A stretch of 64,000 nt of DNA from Typha latifolia (GCA_019914945.1 CM034110.1:1803001-1867000), one strand, 5' to 3'; shown: positions 1 through 11,270, numbered from the stretch's first letter. The notes: generated from the sequence alone by a model not told the origin. Numbers and translations are program-made.

Positions 1-1332
1 ATCACACGGCGATTTGGAGCATCGGGATATGAAGACTTTGATGCTCTCCTCTCAAAGACGGTGCAAAAGACCACGGTTGGGTCATACCAAGAAGAATTTG
101 AGAAAATTAGTAGCCGATGTCATCCACCATGGACGGATCAGCAACTTCGCAGCACCTTCATCTCCGGGTTGCGAGGTGACATACAAGCCGATGTGAGGGC
201 TTTAAGGCCTAGAACTTTAAAGGAGGCCTTCGAAGATGCGGTGCTTATGGAAGACAAACATAGGGCCATGAAGATACACTTGAAACAGAGTTGGATGAGC
301 CAAGGAAGCCGCAATCAAGCTCAACCAAACATAGCGGCGGGAAATACTATCGGAGTACCAAGGGTTGCTGCTATAGTGGTACCTCCTCGAGCACCCTTGA
401 AGCCATCCCAAGATGTGAAGTATGCACCTAGAGGTCCGGGACGACCACTCACACCAGCCCAAGTAGAAGAAAGAAGAGCCAAGGGCCTATGCTTCCGTTG
501 TGATGAGAAGTTTGTACCCGGGCATCGCTGCGCTAAACCGATGGGATCGGTGATGCTAATCGATGGATTGGAGGAAGCGGAGGATGAGTTTGCAGCTGAA
601 GGTACAGATGCGGCTGGACATCAAGGAGAAGAAACTGAGGAGCAACCCGTGGAGGACATGATAGCCGAAATCTCCCTCCACGCCTATTCGAGGACAGCTG
701 CGCCAAAAACCTTGCGGGTAAACGGGGTAGTCAAGAAAACCACAGTGAGAATCTTGATTGACACCAGATCCACCCACAACTTTATTGACAAGAGGCTCCT
801 TAGGAAGATTGGGCTCGAGTCGGAACCCACGGAAGGGTTCGATGTGACGATCGGAGATGGCACCACATTGCGAGCGGATTCTATTTGTGGAGGTGCGGAA
901 TTGAAGGTGCAAGGCCAAACTTTCACATTGGATCTTTATCTGTTGGCCTTGCAAGGTGCCGATATTGTTTTGGGGACCCAATGGCTTCGAAGCTTGGGGC
1001 CCGTGACATTTGATTTTACAAGCCTCACATTGACGTTTTGGAGAAAAGACAAGAGAGTGCTGCTAGATGGAAGCCAACCGCTACTTGAACTTCCAAATGA
1101 AGGGGTCGCAAGGGAGCTCGCTTCTTTCGGCGCGCCCACCTTTCCTTTCTTCTCAGATCTGCGGAGAGCTAGTGCAGAGGATAGTGAGCTGGTCCAACTC
1201 ATGGAGGAGTTGAGAGAGAACCCCTCAAGCCACCCCGAGCACGAGGAGCGCGATGGGTTAGTACTAGAGTGCGGGCGAATCAAGGTACCGGAACGAAGAG
1301 CTACGGAGACTATTGATGGCACACTTCCATGA
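1..1332 (+). pseudogene. gag-protease of copy A1 (partial, frameshifted)
   Basis: The frame is open from base 1, so the start lies outside the window. It begins in the gag domain (RRFGASGYEDFDALL), followed by a zinc knuckle at about 490-534 (CFRCDEKFVPGHRC) and the retroviral-type aspartic protease at about 751-960. The protease catalytic motif reads D-T-R-S where D-T/S-G-S is expected, so the flap-adjacent Gly is Arg and the enzyme is probably inactive; copies A2 and A3 keep Gly. The frame then crosses the RT-less junction and ends early, because near 1290 two C residues are missing relative to A3 (GGTACC in place of GGTACCCC). This throws the integrase out of frame. Confidence 0.88.
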
Positions 1333-2569
1333 TACTCCTATAGCAGGGCATGAAGGGGTATTATGTACCTACAAGCGGCTGGCCCAAAACTGTACATGGA
1401 CAGCGATGAAGATGGATGTGAAGAAGTATGTGCGTGAATGTCAAATCTGCCAACGAGTCAAATCGGAGGCACTCAAGCCTAGCGGGCTGCTACAACCACT
1501 ACCGATACCAGAGCGTATTTGGGAGGATATCTCCATGGACTTCATCGAGGGGCTGCCGGAGGTTCGGGGACAATCGGTGGTGTTGGTTGTGGTGGATAGA
1601 CTGAGCAAATATGCTCATTTCATAACATTGTCTCACCCGTTTTCAGCAAAAAGGGTTGCTGAAATTTTTGTTCGGGAAGTGGCACGCTTGCATGGGATGC
1701 CTAGGACGATCGTGTCAGATCGGGATCGCATCTTCATCAGTGAGTTTTGGTCCGAGTTCTTCAGATTGCAAGGGACTCAAATCAACCTGAGTTCAGCTTA
1801 TCACCCCGAGACAGATGGCCAAACCGAGGTGGTGAATCGCGGACTGGAGCAATACTTGCGATGCTTTGTGGCGGAACGACCAAGGGATTGGGTCAAATTC
1901 CTTCCATGGGCTGAGTGGTCATACAATACGGCTCATCACTCTAGCATCGGCATGACCCCCTTTGAGGCGGTTTATGGGCGCACTCCCCCTGTCTTGCGTG
2001 CCTATGATAGACTCGCGGCGGCGGATAGGACCGAGCTTGACTTGGAGCTTGCTGATCGAGATGAAACATTGAGACTGCTCAAGACTCACCTAGCCACAGC
2101 CCAAAACCGCATGAAGCAAACTCATGACAAAGGCCGACGTTAGCGAGAATTTGAGGTGGATCAATTGGTGTTCGTTCGAGCTCAACCGTATCGGCAATCC
2201 ACATTGAGACCAATTTTGAACCAAAAGTTGGGTTACAAGTACTACGGTCCGTACCGAGTGCTACAACGAATCGGTCCAGTAGCTTACCGGTTGGACCTAC
2301 TTGAAGGAACCAGGATACATCCGGTCTTCCATGTATCAGCATTGAAGGCTCAGATCGGGCCTAACCAGGTGGTGGGTTCGGTCTTACCCGAACTAATGAA
2401 GGAGGATGGCCCCACTGAACCGGTCCGAGTATTAGACCGTAGGAGAAGACGCCATGGGACCAGATTAGAGACAGAAGTGCTAATTGAGTGGCTGGGCAAA
2501 TCTACTGACGAGTCTACCTGGGAGCTAGAGTCAGATATCATGGATCGCTTTCCAAACTTCAAACCTTGA
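1290..2569 (+). pseudogene. Integrase plus chromodomain of copy A1, one nonsense codon
   Basis: This continues the polyprotein after the 2-bp deletion. The HHCC zinc finger reads H-x3-H ... C-x2-C (HFHDTPIAGH ... CQICQ) at about 1318-1450. The DDE core keeps its first Asp (SMDFIEGLP), second Asp (IVSDRDRIF) and Glu (ETDGQTEVVNR), at about 1530-1840. The C-terminus has the HPVFHVSALK block and a chromodomain-like tail (VLIEWLGKS..STWELES), which in chromoviruses binds chromatin and biases integration. A TAG at 2141-2143 replaces a GAG present in copy A3 and splits the frame; the stop after the chromodomain is at 2567-2569. Apart from these two lesions the integrase looks well preserved, which suggests recent loss. 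Confidence 0.88.
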
Positions 2570-2707
2570 GGACAAGGTTGCGGAAGCGTGGTGGATTGAT
2601 ACGATTTGGACTTCATCGACGTCGTCTCGAGCATGGATTCACTTTAGGAGTGTTTTTATTTCATGTTTTAGTGTTTAATTTTCATTAAAATAAGTTTTCT
2701 ATAAGTC

Positions 2708-2935
2708 GCGTTCGAACGCGGGTGGAGTGAGTTCGAACGCGGTTTGTGAACGAGGTTGTGAACGTGGTGAAGAGAATGTACTGTGCGTTCGAACGCACTG
2801 TGAACGCCTGCATCGCGTTCGCAAATACTGACAGGCGCGTTCGATCACGCGTTCGAACGCCTGCATCGCGTTCCCAAGTCCAGAAGAGCTAATTCGGTGC
2901 GTTCGAACGCGGTCGGGCGAGTTCGAACGCGATCG
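2708..2935 (+). repeat. GCGTTCGAACGC palindrome array in U3
   Basis: Four exact copies of the 12-bp palindrome GCGTTCGAACGC lie at 2708-2719, 2785-2796, 2849-2860 and 2899-2910. Several variants sit between them (for example GAGTTCGAACGCGG). They are irregularly spaced, CpG-rich and about 70-270 bp upstream of the TATA box. By position this is a candidate enhancer; no function is shown. Confidence 0.85.
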
Positions 2936-2978
2936 GCGAAAATTGTGTTTTAGGGTTAATGTGAGTTGTTGGTTAGCC

Positions 2979-2987
2979 TATAAAAGG
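2979..2987 (+). promoter_or_regulatory. TATA box of family A LTR
   Basis: TATAAAAGG stands 70 bp after the palindrome array and is conserved at 9632-9640 in the solo LTR. It is followed by a CT-rich stretch resembling a plant transcript leader. It is the likely U3/R promoter element. Confidence 0.7.
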
Positions 2988-3719
2988 ATGTGTAGGGCAA
3001 CCAAAATTATCATTGATTATTGAGATTGAGTTTTGCCTTGCCTCCTTCGTCTTCTTCGCTCCCGTTCTCTCAATCCCCGGCGACGCCGCTTCTAACTTCC
3101 CTCGTCCGGCTAATCACCCTAGTTGCTTAGGAGTGTCCCTCTTCTCCCCCTTCGTCCAATCTATCCCACACTTGCCCTAATCCTTCCATCAACCACAACC
3201 CTTCCACCATCACTTTTCACCGGTACCACCACATTAACGCCGGTCCTCCACCAACCATCATTACCTAGGATCTCGTGCCTCCATCCACGGATCCAAAACA
3301 GAGCATCCTGACGTTCATCCACTAAACGAACGATATCTCGAGATCCCCAACTCCGATTCGCCTGAAACTTGATTTGTTGGAAAGCTCTTTTCCGGGCATA
3401 AAACATATCAAAATTGCATGTTGATCCGACGGCGGAATATTTCAGGATCTTATTTCAAAGTTCCGTGCAAGATCAGTCCAGATCTAAGAATCGGAAGAGA
3501 TCAATCTTTAGCCCCAAAGGAGAGATCGTATCATGAGCCCATTTGACGAGCTAACCACTATGTAGATCACCTTGGAGATCTAGATCTGTGGGCGAGGCAA
3601 TACAAACCGGAACCACGGCGAGTTAATCAAAATCGAAGAAGGGATCATCAACCATTCATGGCGCATTCTCCTCCGGTTAGACAAAGACTTGGACATGATC
3701 CAGATTGAGACAATGGCAG

Positions 3720-4900
3720 ACGTGGGCAAATCGTGCATCTCGAATTCCCTAAGTTCAAAGGTAGTGATCCGATCGATTGGTTGTATAGGGCGAAGCAATT
3801 CTTCGCATACCAGGGTACGGCGGAAGAATATAAGGTGATGCTTGCGAGCTTCCACCTTGAAGATGCGGTGCTTCATTAGTTTCGAGCAGCTAATGCCAAT
3901 GAGGCTATCAAAACTTGGGCTGAATTTTGTGTCGATATCACGCGGCGATTTGGAGCGTCAGGGTATGAAGACTTCGATGCTCTCCTATCAAAGACGGTGC
4001 AAAAAACCCCGGTTGGGGCATACCAAGAAGATTTTGAGAGGATAAGTAGCCAGTGCCAACCCCCATGGATGAATCAGTAACTTCGCAGCATCTTCATCTC
4101 TGGGCTGCGGGGAGACATACAAGCTGACGTGAGGGCTTTAAGACCTAGAACTTTAAAGGAGGCCTTCGAAGATTTGGTACTCATGGAAGACAAACATAGG
4201 GCCATGAAGTTACACCTGAAACAGGAAATGTTACCGGAGTACCAAGAACCGTTGCTGCAATGGTGCCTCCTCGAGCACCCCTGAAACCATCCAAAGATGT
4301 GAAGTACGCACCTAGATGTCTAGGACGAGCACTCACACCTGCTCAAGTGGAGAAACGAAGAATCAAAGGCCTATGCTTTCGTTGTGATGAGAAGTTTGTA
4401 CTTGAACATCGCTGCGCTAAACCGATGGGATCGGTGATGCTAATAGATGGATTGGAGGGTGTGGAGGATAAGTTTGCAACTGAAGATAAAGGTGTGGTTG
4501 GATATCAAGGAGAAGTAGCTAAGGAGCAACCCGTGGAGGACATGCTAGCCGAAATCTCCCTCCACACCTATTTAGGGACAGCTGTGCCAAAGACTTTGCA
4601 GGTGAACAGTATAGTCAAGAAAATCATAGTGAGAATCTTGATCGACAGTGGGTCCACCCACAACTTTATTGACAAGAGGCTCCTTAGGAAGATTGGGCTC
4701 GACTCAAAACACACGGAGGGGTTCGATGTGACGATTGGAGATGGCACCACATTGCGAGCATATTTTATTTGTGGAGGTGTGGAATTGAAGGTGCAAGGCC
4801 AAACTTTCACATTAGATTTTTTCCGTTGGCCTTGCAAGGTGCCGACATTGTCTTGGGGACCCAATGGCTTCAAGCTTGGGGCCCATAACGTTTAATTTTT
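3720..4900 (+). pseudogene. gag-protease remnant of copy A2
   Basis: Gag is recognisable from about 3728 (FPKFKGSDPIDWLYRA) to about 4230, with in-frame stops near 3877 and 4078. A deletion near 4228 joins into the linker before the zinc knuckle (CFRCDEKFVLEHRC, about 4374-4413). The protease at about 4630-4860 keeps its catalytic motif as D-S-G-S (LIDSGSTHNF). A small loss near 4870 then shifts the frame. The longest uninterrupted piece is 4260-4895. The protein would be capsid/nucleocapsid plus protease; it is not functional as found. Confidence 0.82.
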
Positions 4901-5079
4901 TAAACCTCACACTGACATTCTGGGGGAATGGTCGAAGTGTGCTGCTGGATGGAAACCAACCATGGCAAGGGCTGACGTTGCAACCACTTTTGGGCCTTCC
5001 TTGTGTAGGGGACCAAGCTCTACTATTGCAAATGGCTATTGCTGAAACATCCACCACCAAGGGAAATAGCCGCTGACAT

Positions 5080-6556
5080 GCAAGAGCTGATGTAGGAATT
5101 CAAGGATCTCTTCAAGGAACCCCGAGGACTGTCGCTGACCCATCGGCAGGACCATCGCATCCAGATCATTCCAAGGGCTGAACCAGCAAATGTTCAGCCC
5201 TATCGGTACCCGCATATCCAGAAGGAAGAGATCAGCAAATTGGTGGTGGAAATGCTCGAGCAAGGGATTATTCAACTGAGTAGAAGTGCCTACTCATCGC
5301 TAGTGCTGCTGGTTCGGAAGAAAGATGGGAGTTGGCGATTTTGCGTCGACTACCGAGCCTTGAATGCGATTACCGTCAAATATCGGTATCCAATACTAGT
5401 GATCGAGGAGTTGCTGGATGAACTCACAAGGTCGGCTTACTTCAGCAAACTTGACTTAAGAGCGGGGTACCATCAAATCCGCATCGACCCGGAAGATGTA
5501 CACAAAACGGCGTTCTGAACTCACGATGGCTGCTATGAGTTCCGAGTCATGTCTTTTGGGCTCACCAATGCATCGACCACCTTCCAAGGGCTAATGAATG
5601 TCCTTTTCCACCCACTCTTGCGTCAGTACGTGCTCTTTTTCTTTGACAATATTATAGTGTATAGCAGTAATTGGAGCGAGCACTTGCGGCATGTGCGTGA
5701 GGTGTTGAATATCTTGCGATAAAACTAGTTAAAAGTCAAGATGAGCAAGTGTCTTTGGGGAGAGCCACAAGTGGAGTACTTGGGACATATAATCTCAGCA
5801 AGAGGAGTGGAAGCTGATCCAAGCAAGATCAAGAATATGGTGGACTGGCCAATTCCCACTAATTAGTGGGAATTGAGGGGATTCCTTGGGTTGACGGGGT
5901 ACTACCGGCGATTAGTTGCCAACTACGGCAAAATTGCTGCCCCACTGACCTCCTTACTCACAAAAGGTGGGTTTCAATGGACGGGCAAGGCGACGGAGGC
6001 CTTCGAAGCCTTGAAGATAGCTATATCTACCGCTCCAGTTCTAGCACTACCGGATTTTAACAAGCCCTTTGTGGTGGAATGCGACGCTTCGGGTGAGGGC
6101 ATTGGAGCAGTTTTAATGCAAGAGGATAGACTCGTGGCATATATGAGCAAGGCATTGTCAAACCGGTCGCGACAGCTATCCACCTACGAGCGCGAAATGC
6201 TAGCAATTCTACACGCCGTCACCAAATGGCAACCCTATTTAATTGACCAACGGCTTACTATACGCACAGACCAATGTAGCTTGCCCTACTTCATGGAGCA
6301 ACGTGTGTACACCCCAGCACAGCAACGATGGGTCACAAAACTCCTTGGGTATGACTACGAACTAGTCTACAAAAAGGGGATCAAGAACCAAGCGGTCGAT
6401 GCCATTTTGCGCCAACCGGACACAAGTGAGCTCGCCTCTTTTTCAGCACCAACCTTTCCACTATTTTCATATATGTGGGAAACTAATACAGAGGATCAAA
6501 TCATGGAGGAGCTTGAGTCAGAGTTCAAGGATCGCTTCCCTAATTTCAAACATTGA
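5080..6556 (+). pseudogene. RT-RNase H remnant of copy A2
   Basis: RT begins in the PR-RT linker near 5085, and the fingers/palm block (LVRKKDGSWRFCVDYRALN) lies at about 5305-5365. Stops occur at 5516-5518 (TGA, where related copies have Arg CGA), about 5720, about 5735 and about 5863. The catalytic box reads FFDN in place of F/YxDD (about 5638-5650), losing the second Asp. From 5873 the frame is open through the connection and RNase H, keeping the expected acidic residues (ECDASG, YEREML, RTDQ). It ends in a chromodomain tail because the integrase is deleted. Codons are intact enough for family assignment, but no enzyme could be made. Confidence 0.88.
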
Positions 6557-6583
6557 GGACAAGGTTGAGGAAGCGTGGTGGAT

Positions 6584-7461
6584 TGATATGATTCAGACTT
6601 CACCAATGTCGCCTCGAGCATGGATACACTTTAGGGGTGTCATTGTCTCTTGTTGTAATGCTTAATTCTTAAAAAAAAATTTATGTATGTCGCGTTCGAA
6701 CGCGGGTGGAGTGCATTCAAAGGCGGTTATGAACGTCTGCATCACGTTCGCACATCTAGATAGTGTGAATTGTGCGTTCGAACACGCCTGCGAATGCTTG
6801 CATCGCATTCGTAAATCCAGAGAAGTGAAAAATGTGTGCGTTCGAATGCGAACGGCCGCGTTCGAACGTGATCGGCGAAAATGTATTGTTTAGGGTTATT
6901 TTTGAATTGTTTGGTTAGCCTCTAAAGATGTGGATGGCAACCATGGAGTCATTATTGATGAATTGAGTTTTTGCCTTGCTTCCTTCGTCTTCTTCTCTCC
7001 CGTTCTCTCGATCCCCGGCGATGCCGCTTCTAACGCCCACTCCTCCCCCTTCTTCCAATTTACCCAACACTTACCCTAACCCTTCCATCACCCATAACCC
7101 TTCCACCACCACTTATTCACTGTTGCCACCCAATTAACGCTGGTCCACCACCATCCACCATCATCTAGGATCTCATGCCTCCATCCACGGATCCTAAGAT
7201 AGACCCCCTATTGTTCATCCACAAATCGAATGATATCTCGAGTTTTCTACATCTGATTCACTTGAAACTTAATTTTTTGGAAACTCTTTTCCTGGGCTAC
7301 AACATATTAAAATCTCAAGTCAATCCGATGGCGGAATCTTTCGAGATCGATTTCTAAATTTCTGTGTTAGATCTAGTCCAGATTTAAAAATCGGAATAGA
7401 TCAAGCCTTGGCCTAAAAGAGGAGATCTTACCAAGTTGATATCAGAGCAAAGATCGTATCA
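6584..7461 (+). repeat. 3' LTR of copy A2 (diverged family A)
   Basis: It begins TGATATGATTC after the A2 tail and ends AGATCGTATCA at 7461. It contains one exact GCGTTCGAACGC (6692-6703) plus variants to about 6870 and a weakened TATA region near 6924. Just inside its end, 7434-7449 reads AGTTGATATCAGAGCA, a diverged tRNA-Met primer-binding sequence lying within the LTR, as in the solo LTR. It is clearly older than the LTR at 2597-3533. Confidence 0.78.
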
Positions 7462-7617
7462 CCATGGTTACTCTAAAGGAATCAGCCTCACGGTTAGGGT
7501 CATCGTGGATTGAGTCTTCCCTTGTCGGTGTGCTCTCCATAGGTCTCCTTGTTGATATCATCTTCCTTGTTTCAACCATTAATGGAGGTCTGAGGTTTGC
7601 CTGCTCTGATACTACTT
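7462..7617 (-). mobile_element. Family C leader/gag N-terminus fragment
   Basis: On the minus strand this is the start of a Ty3 internal region: a primer-binding-like sequence at 7603-7614 (complement of GCTCTGATACTA) and then a short gag N-terminal frame rich in R, S, D and E. It is cut at 7461/7462 by the end of the A2 LTR. The same piece, cut at nearly the same place, recurs at 13600-13762. Confidence 0.6.
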
Positions 7618-8474
7618 GATAAGCTTTGATACTAATTTGATGGGTTATGGTACCAAAAGATAGGCTACACAACGATTCTTTTAAGATTTGGATGTATTAC
7701 AGGAATCAGTCCATGCAATCGTGAAAAAATATTTGTCAGATATTCTTTGGTAGTCAGAAAATTACGAAACTAGTTGAGTTAGATCCATAACTTCCTGATC
7801 TACAAATTTCGTATTTATGCCCTTTGTAGATTCGAACTTTAGCAAGAACAAAAACACGGAATAACGTGGGTTATGGTGGTGGTGACGAGTGGAGTAGATG
7901 TTAGGGTTATGGATGGGTATGGAGGTGAAGGTGGATAATGGAAACGAAGCGGCCGAGATCCTAAATAAGAGGGGTGACTTGACAATCGAGGGAGATTAGA
8001 AGTTAGGAGAAACATTGCCAACAATAGAGGTGGAAGGATGGTGAAGAGGGAGGAGGGAGTGAGTCTAGAGAGAATGTAGGATGCAAGAAATCAATAATTC
8101 AATTCCATTATGAAGTTGGCTACCATCTACATATTTATAGAGGCTAGCCAATAAGTCCTAAAACAGTATGTATCCCTAATTCTAAAGGATTCCCGTCGAT
8201 CGCGTTCGAACGCGCTCGATCGCGTTCGAATGCACTAAAAGCTCCATCTCCGTATGTGCGAACGCGATGCAGGCATTCGAATGCAGACGTTCGAACTCGC
8301 TCGATCGCATTCAAACGCACAATATGTGTTCTCTGTATTTGTGAACTTGATGCAGGTGTTTGTAAGGGCATTCGAACGCGACCCCTCTTGCGTTCGAGCA
8401 CGACTAATAGGAATTTTATTTTAATAAAAATAAATAACTAATGCAATAAGAAAATATCCTAACTAAGTGTATCA
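7618..8474 (-). repeat. Family C LTR
   Basis: This minus-strand LTR has its outer end TGATACACTTAG at 8474 and its inner end next to the primer-binding-like site at 7603-7614. U3 carries GCGTTCGAACGC (exact at 8202-8213) and variants from about 8195 to 8400. A TATAAATATG-type box (minus) lies near 8130-8140. It is homologous to 13763-14667 and 62652-63511. Confidence 0.72.
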
Positions 8475-9217
8475 TTTCATCGAGGAGATGACGAAGCCGA
8501 TCAGTTCATGACATATTTCTTTAAAGCATTATGATCATCTATACCGTCTCGCATCAAATACTAGTACAACTCACTTTCTATATAAACTATCATCTATACC
8601 ATCTCGCATCTATAGCTCATCTCATCATCGCTCTAAAATATCTTCTCAAGATATCTCAAGTCGCTATCATGTACCACATATCTAAGGGGTTAGAAAAAAA
8701 AATAAAGAGAGTCATAAGCAAAAGGCTTAGTGAATAGACCTTACCCTGAATCAGTGATGCCAAACAGAAAGAAAATCATGTACTGGATAATATGAATTAA
8801 AAAAACATCATGTCATGAATGAGTATATGAATGTATCCTCAATAATATATAAATGAAAAGTAGATAACATGTTATAACTGATAAAAGTATATAATCTTCA
8901 TCAATAAGTAAACAAATCTCAATGTCATACTATTATCATAACTCTCTCTCAAATATGACACATAATACATGCCGACCATGACCATACTATGATATCAAAT
9001 ACAATCATATATGATATATATTGACCACTTGATAATTAGGTAATCAGATGATAATAAATCATATGCATTTATTAATATCTTAGTCATCAATGTCATCTTT
9101 ATACGTCATCATCATACTAGACCACTATGCACATTGAACACCTGGTACCCGGTCTCAACATCATGTCTGAAGGCTCAGAGCATACTCCGCCACCCGCAAG
9201 AGTATCTCAAATATAAC
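8475..9217. other. AT-rich remnant of an older LTR element
   Basis: No coding region is visible. The sequence is rich in ATCAT and TCATA words and resembles the long AT-rich LTRs of Del/Tekay-type Ty3 elements. The solo LTR at 9223 is inserted in it, and the sequence appears to continue after 10222. The assignment rests on texture and continuity across the insertion, so it is tentative. Confidence 0.4.
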
Positions 9218-10222
9218 TATACTGATACGATTCGGACTTCACCGACGTCGTCTCGAGCATGGATTCACTTTAGGAGTATTTTTATTTCATGTTTTAGTGT
9301 TTAATTTCCATTAAAATAAGTTTTCTGTAAGTTGCGTTCGAACGCGGGTGGAGTGAGTTCAAACGCGGAGAAGAGAATGTACTGTGAACGGGGTTGTGAA
9401 CGTGGAGAAGAGAATGTACTGTGCGTTCAAACGCGGTGCGTTCGAACGCACTGTGAACGCCTGCATCGCGTTCGCAAATACTGACAGGCGCGTTCGATCA
9501 CGCGTTCGAACGCCTGCATCGCGTTCGCAAATCCAGAAGAGCTAATTCGGTGCGTTCGGACGCGGTCGGGCGAGTTCGAACGCGGTCGGCGAAAATTGTG
9601 TTTTAGGGTTAATGTGAGTTGTTGGTTAGCCTATAAAAGGATGTGTAGGGCAACCAAAATCATTATTGATTATTGAGATTGAGTTTTGCCTTGCCTCCTT
9701 CGTCTTCTTCGCTCCCGTTCTCTCAATCCTCAGCGACGCCGCTTCTAACCTCCCTCGTTCGGCTAATCACCCTAGTCCCTTAGGGGTAGCCCTCTCCTCC
9801 CCCTTCGTCCAATCTATCCAACACTTGCCCTAATCCTTCCATCAACCACAATCGTTCCACCATCATTTTTCACCGGTGCCACCACATTAACGCCGGTCCA
9901 CCACCATCCACCATTACCCAGGATCTCGTGCCTCCATCCACGAATCCAAAACAGAGCATCCTGATGTTCGTCCACTAAACGAACGATATCTCGAGATCCC
10001 CAACTCCGATTCGCCTGTAACTAGATTTGTTGGAAAGCTCTTTTACGAGGCTACAACATATCAAAATCTCACATCGATCCGACGACAGCATATTTTGGGA
10101 TCTTATTTCAAAGTTCCGTGCCAGATCGTATCAAGCTGGTATCAGAGCCTTAGCCCCAAAGAGAAGATCGTATCAATCTGGTATCAGAGCTCTATAACCA
10201 GAGGTGTGATCGTATCATATAC
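9218..10222 (+). mobile_element. Solo family A LTR with 5-bp target duplication
   Basis: The LTR runs 9223-10217 (995 bp), from TGATACGA to TCGTATCA. It is flanked by the perfect duplication TATAC (9218-9222 and 10218-10222), so both ends are fixed. It has no internal region, so it arose by LTR-LTR recombination after insertion. U3 holds an exact GCGTTCGAACGC at 9334-9345 and others to about 9590, and a TATA box at 9632-9640. The last 85 bp contain two primer-binding-site copies inside the LTR. It is nearly identical to the LTR at 2597-3533, indicating recent activity. Confidence 0.92.
10124..10217 (+). repeat. Duplicated LTR-end/PBS module inside U5
   Basis: The terminal motif GATCGTATCA occurs three times (ending at 10133, about 10175 and 10217). 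Each of the first two is followed by a sequence complementary to the initiator tRNA-Met 3' end: TGGTATCAGAGCC at 10137-10149 and TGGTATCAGAGC at 10179-10190. The unit is 42 bp. Because the target duplication lies after the third motif, these primer sites are inside the LTR. Confidence 0.85.
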
Positions 10223-10521
10223 CCTGCCATCCATTAGGTTATCAACATCCATCCAAATCGGGCACCCACATAGTTGATAGAAACCTCGTGAGAATAACTC
10301 GTCACATATGCCCTGGCGAATGGCATGTATTCAAATGTCTACTATGCACATAGACTAACGACCTCAGATGTAAGGCCAACAGGATCGCGACTATGTCGAG
10401 CGATCAATCATCTCCAAGCACGCCCTAACCCTCACGCCCACTCGGGTATCCTCACGCTTTCTATCAACTATCCTATCTAAAAAAACCCCTAGACACAAGT
10501 ATGTATCTAAATACTAGGCAA
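10223..10521. other. Older LTR-like sequence, no gene
   Basis: This short stretch lies between the solo LTR and the copia-like LTR. No frame or RNA gene is recognisable. It probably belongs to the same old element as 8475-9217. Confidence 0.35.
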
Positions 10522-10940
10522 TGATATCACTCGTTCGCTTAAGTAAATGTCCGTAGAAATATTAGGAACGAAAGCAGAGATGAACGCCAAGATTTTAACG
10601 TGGAAAAACCCAAACGGAAAAAAACCACGGATCCAAACTCAGATCAAAACCAATCACTAGAATAGTAGCAGTTACAAGACTGACTCACAAAACAACCCGT
10701 CGATCCAAACGACTTTATTCCTCTCAGTCTTGATCACTAGAACCCATGAATCACTGCTTCTTGTGATTGAAGTTCAATCTCAGTAGCCCTCGAGATTGAT
10801 CTTTCGTCTAGATAACCCTTAAGACGAAAGATAAAGATTTGTAGATGCGAAGGACCTTGTTCGTTGAAGAACCGTTGTAGCCTCAAGAAGTCTCCTTCAA
10901 TAATACTTCTTCAACTACCCTAGAGATAGGGTTTCACAAT

Positions 10941-10949
10941 CCTTATATA
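10941..10949 (-). promoter_or_regulatory. TATA box of copia-like LTR
   Basis: The minus strand reads TATATAAGG, directly downstream of the two U3 arrays and followed by sequence without repeats. It is the likely LTR promoter. Confidence 0.55.
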
Positions 10950-10959
10950 TGATCTCCAA

Positions 10960-11270
10960 GATAGAGTCAAATCCAAATCTTATCCGTACTCACGAAAGTA
11001 CAAGATAGAGCCAAATCATAATTTTATCCGTACTCACGAAAGTACAAGATAGAGCCAAATCCAAATCTTATCCGTACTCACGATCTTCAAGATAGAGCAA
11101 AATCCAAATTTTATCCGTACTCACGATCTTCAAGATAGAGCCAAATCCAAATCTTATCCGTACTCACGATCTTCAAGATAGAGCCAAATCCAAATCTTAT
11201 CCGCACTCATGAAAGTACAAGATAGAGCCAAATCCTAATCTTATCCGTACTCACGAAAGTACAATATTCT
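10960..11270 (-). repeat. 43-44 bp tandem array in copia-like U3
   Basis: About seven units contain TATCCGTACTCACGA followed by CAAGATAGAGCCAAATC. TATCCG starts at 10981, 11025, 11069, 11112, 11155, 11198 and 11242, giving periods of 43 or 44 bp. The array is immediately upstream of the TATA box on the minus strand. Confidence 0.9.

Larger units (their letters stand above)
1..2596 (+). mobile_element. Ty3 chromovirus copy A1, internal region, RT-less
   Basis: This is the internal part of a Ty3-type LTR retrotransposon, cut by the left window edge. Domain order is gag, CX2C zinc knuckle, aspartic protease, integrase HHCC finger, integrase core and C-terminal chromodomain. The reverse transcriptase and RNase H expected between protease and integrase are absent: protease-linker residues (near 1090-1110) run straight into the spacer that normally follows RNase H (ELASFGAPTFPFF, near 1111-1150). 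The 3' LTR starts at 2597. It is closely similar to copy A3 on the minus strand (55893-59280), which has the same boundary. The 5' LTR lies outside the window. It cannot be autonomous. Confidence 0.9.
2597..3533 (+). repeat. Family A LTR shared by copies A1 and A2
   Basis: The LTR begins TGATACGATT right after the A1 coding end and ends ATCGTATCA, a short terminal inverted repeat with TG..CA ends. The region matches the solo LTR at 9223-10217 and, reverse-complemented, 54882-55892. It serves as 3' LTR of A1 and 5' LTR of A2, because A2 internal sequence starts immediately after it. The primer-binding site expected next is missing: LTR-end sequence runs directly into sequence that in copy A3 lies inside the leader/gag region (compare near 58880). 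U3 holds a GCGTTCGAACGC array (2708-2935) followed by a TATA box. Confidence 0.88.
3534..6583 (+). mobile_element. Ty3 chromovirus copy A2, internal region, integrase-less
   Basis: This is the internal region of a second family A copy directly after the shared LTR. It contains degraded gag, zinc knuckle, protease, RT and RNase H. The integrase is missing: the post-RNase H spacer (ELASFSAPTFPLFS) runs within about 20 residues into the terminal chromodomain tail (ESEFKDRFPNFKH), with a short GAG-rich similarity at the join (about 6505-6520). The 5' end is also deleted: LTR end joins late leader/gag sequence, removing the primer-binding site and the gag N-terminus. It is more diverged than A1 and A3. 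Its losses are nearly the complement of theirs. Confidence 0.88.

Noticed and set aside
2708..2910. GCGTTCGAACGC array as a CRISPR-like array or heat-shock element
   Set aside because: This is plant nuclear DNA, spacing is irregular and there are no unique spacers. A heat-shock element needs GAA and TTC units two bases apart, which TTCGAA does not provide.
10137..10190. TGGTATCAGAGC sequences as fragments of a tRNA gene
   Set aside because: Only the 12-13 bases matching the primer site are present, without the rest of a tRNA; their place at LTR ends fits primer-binding sites.
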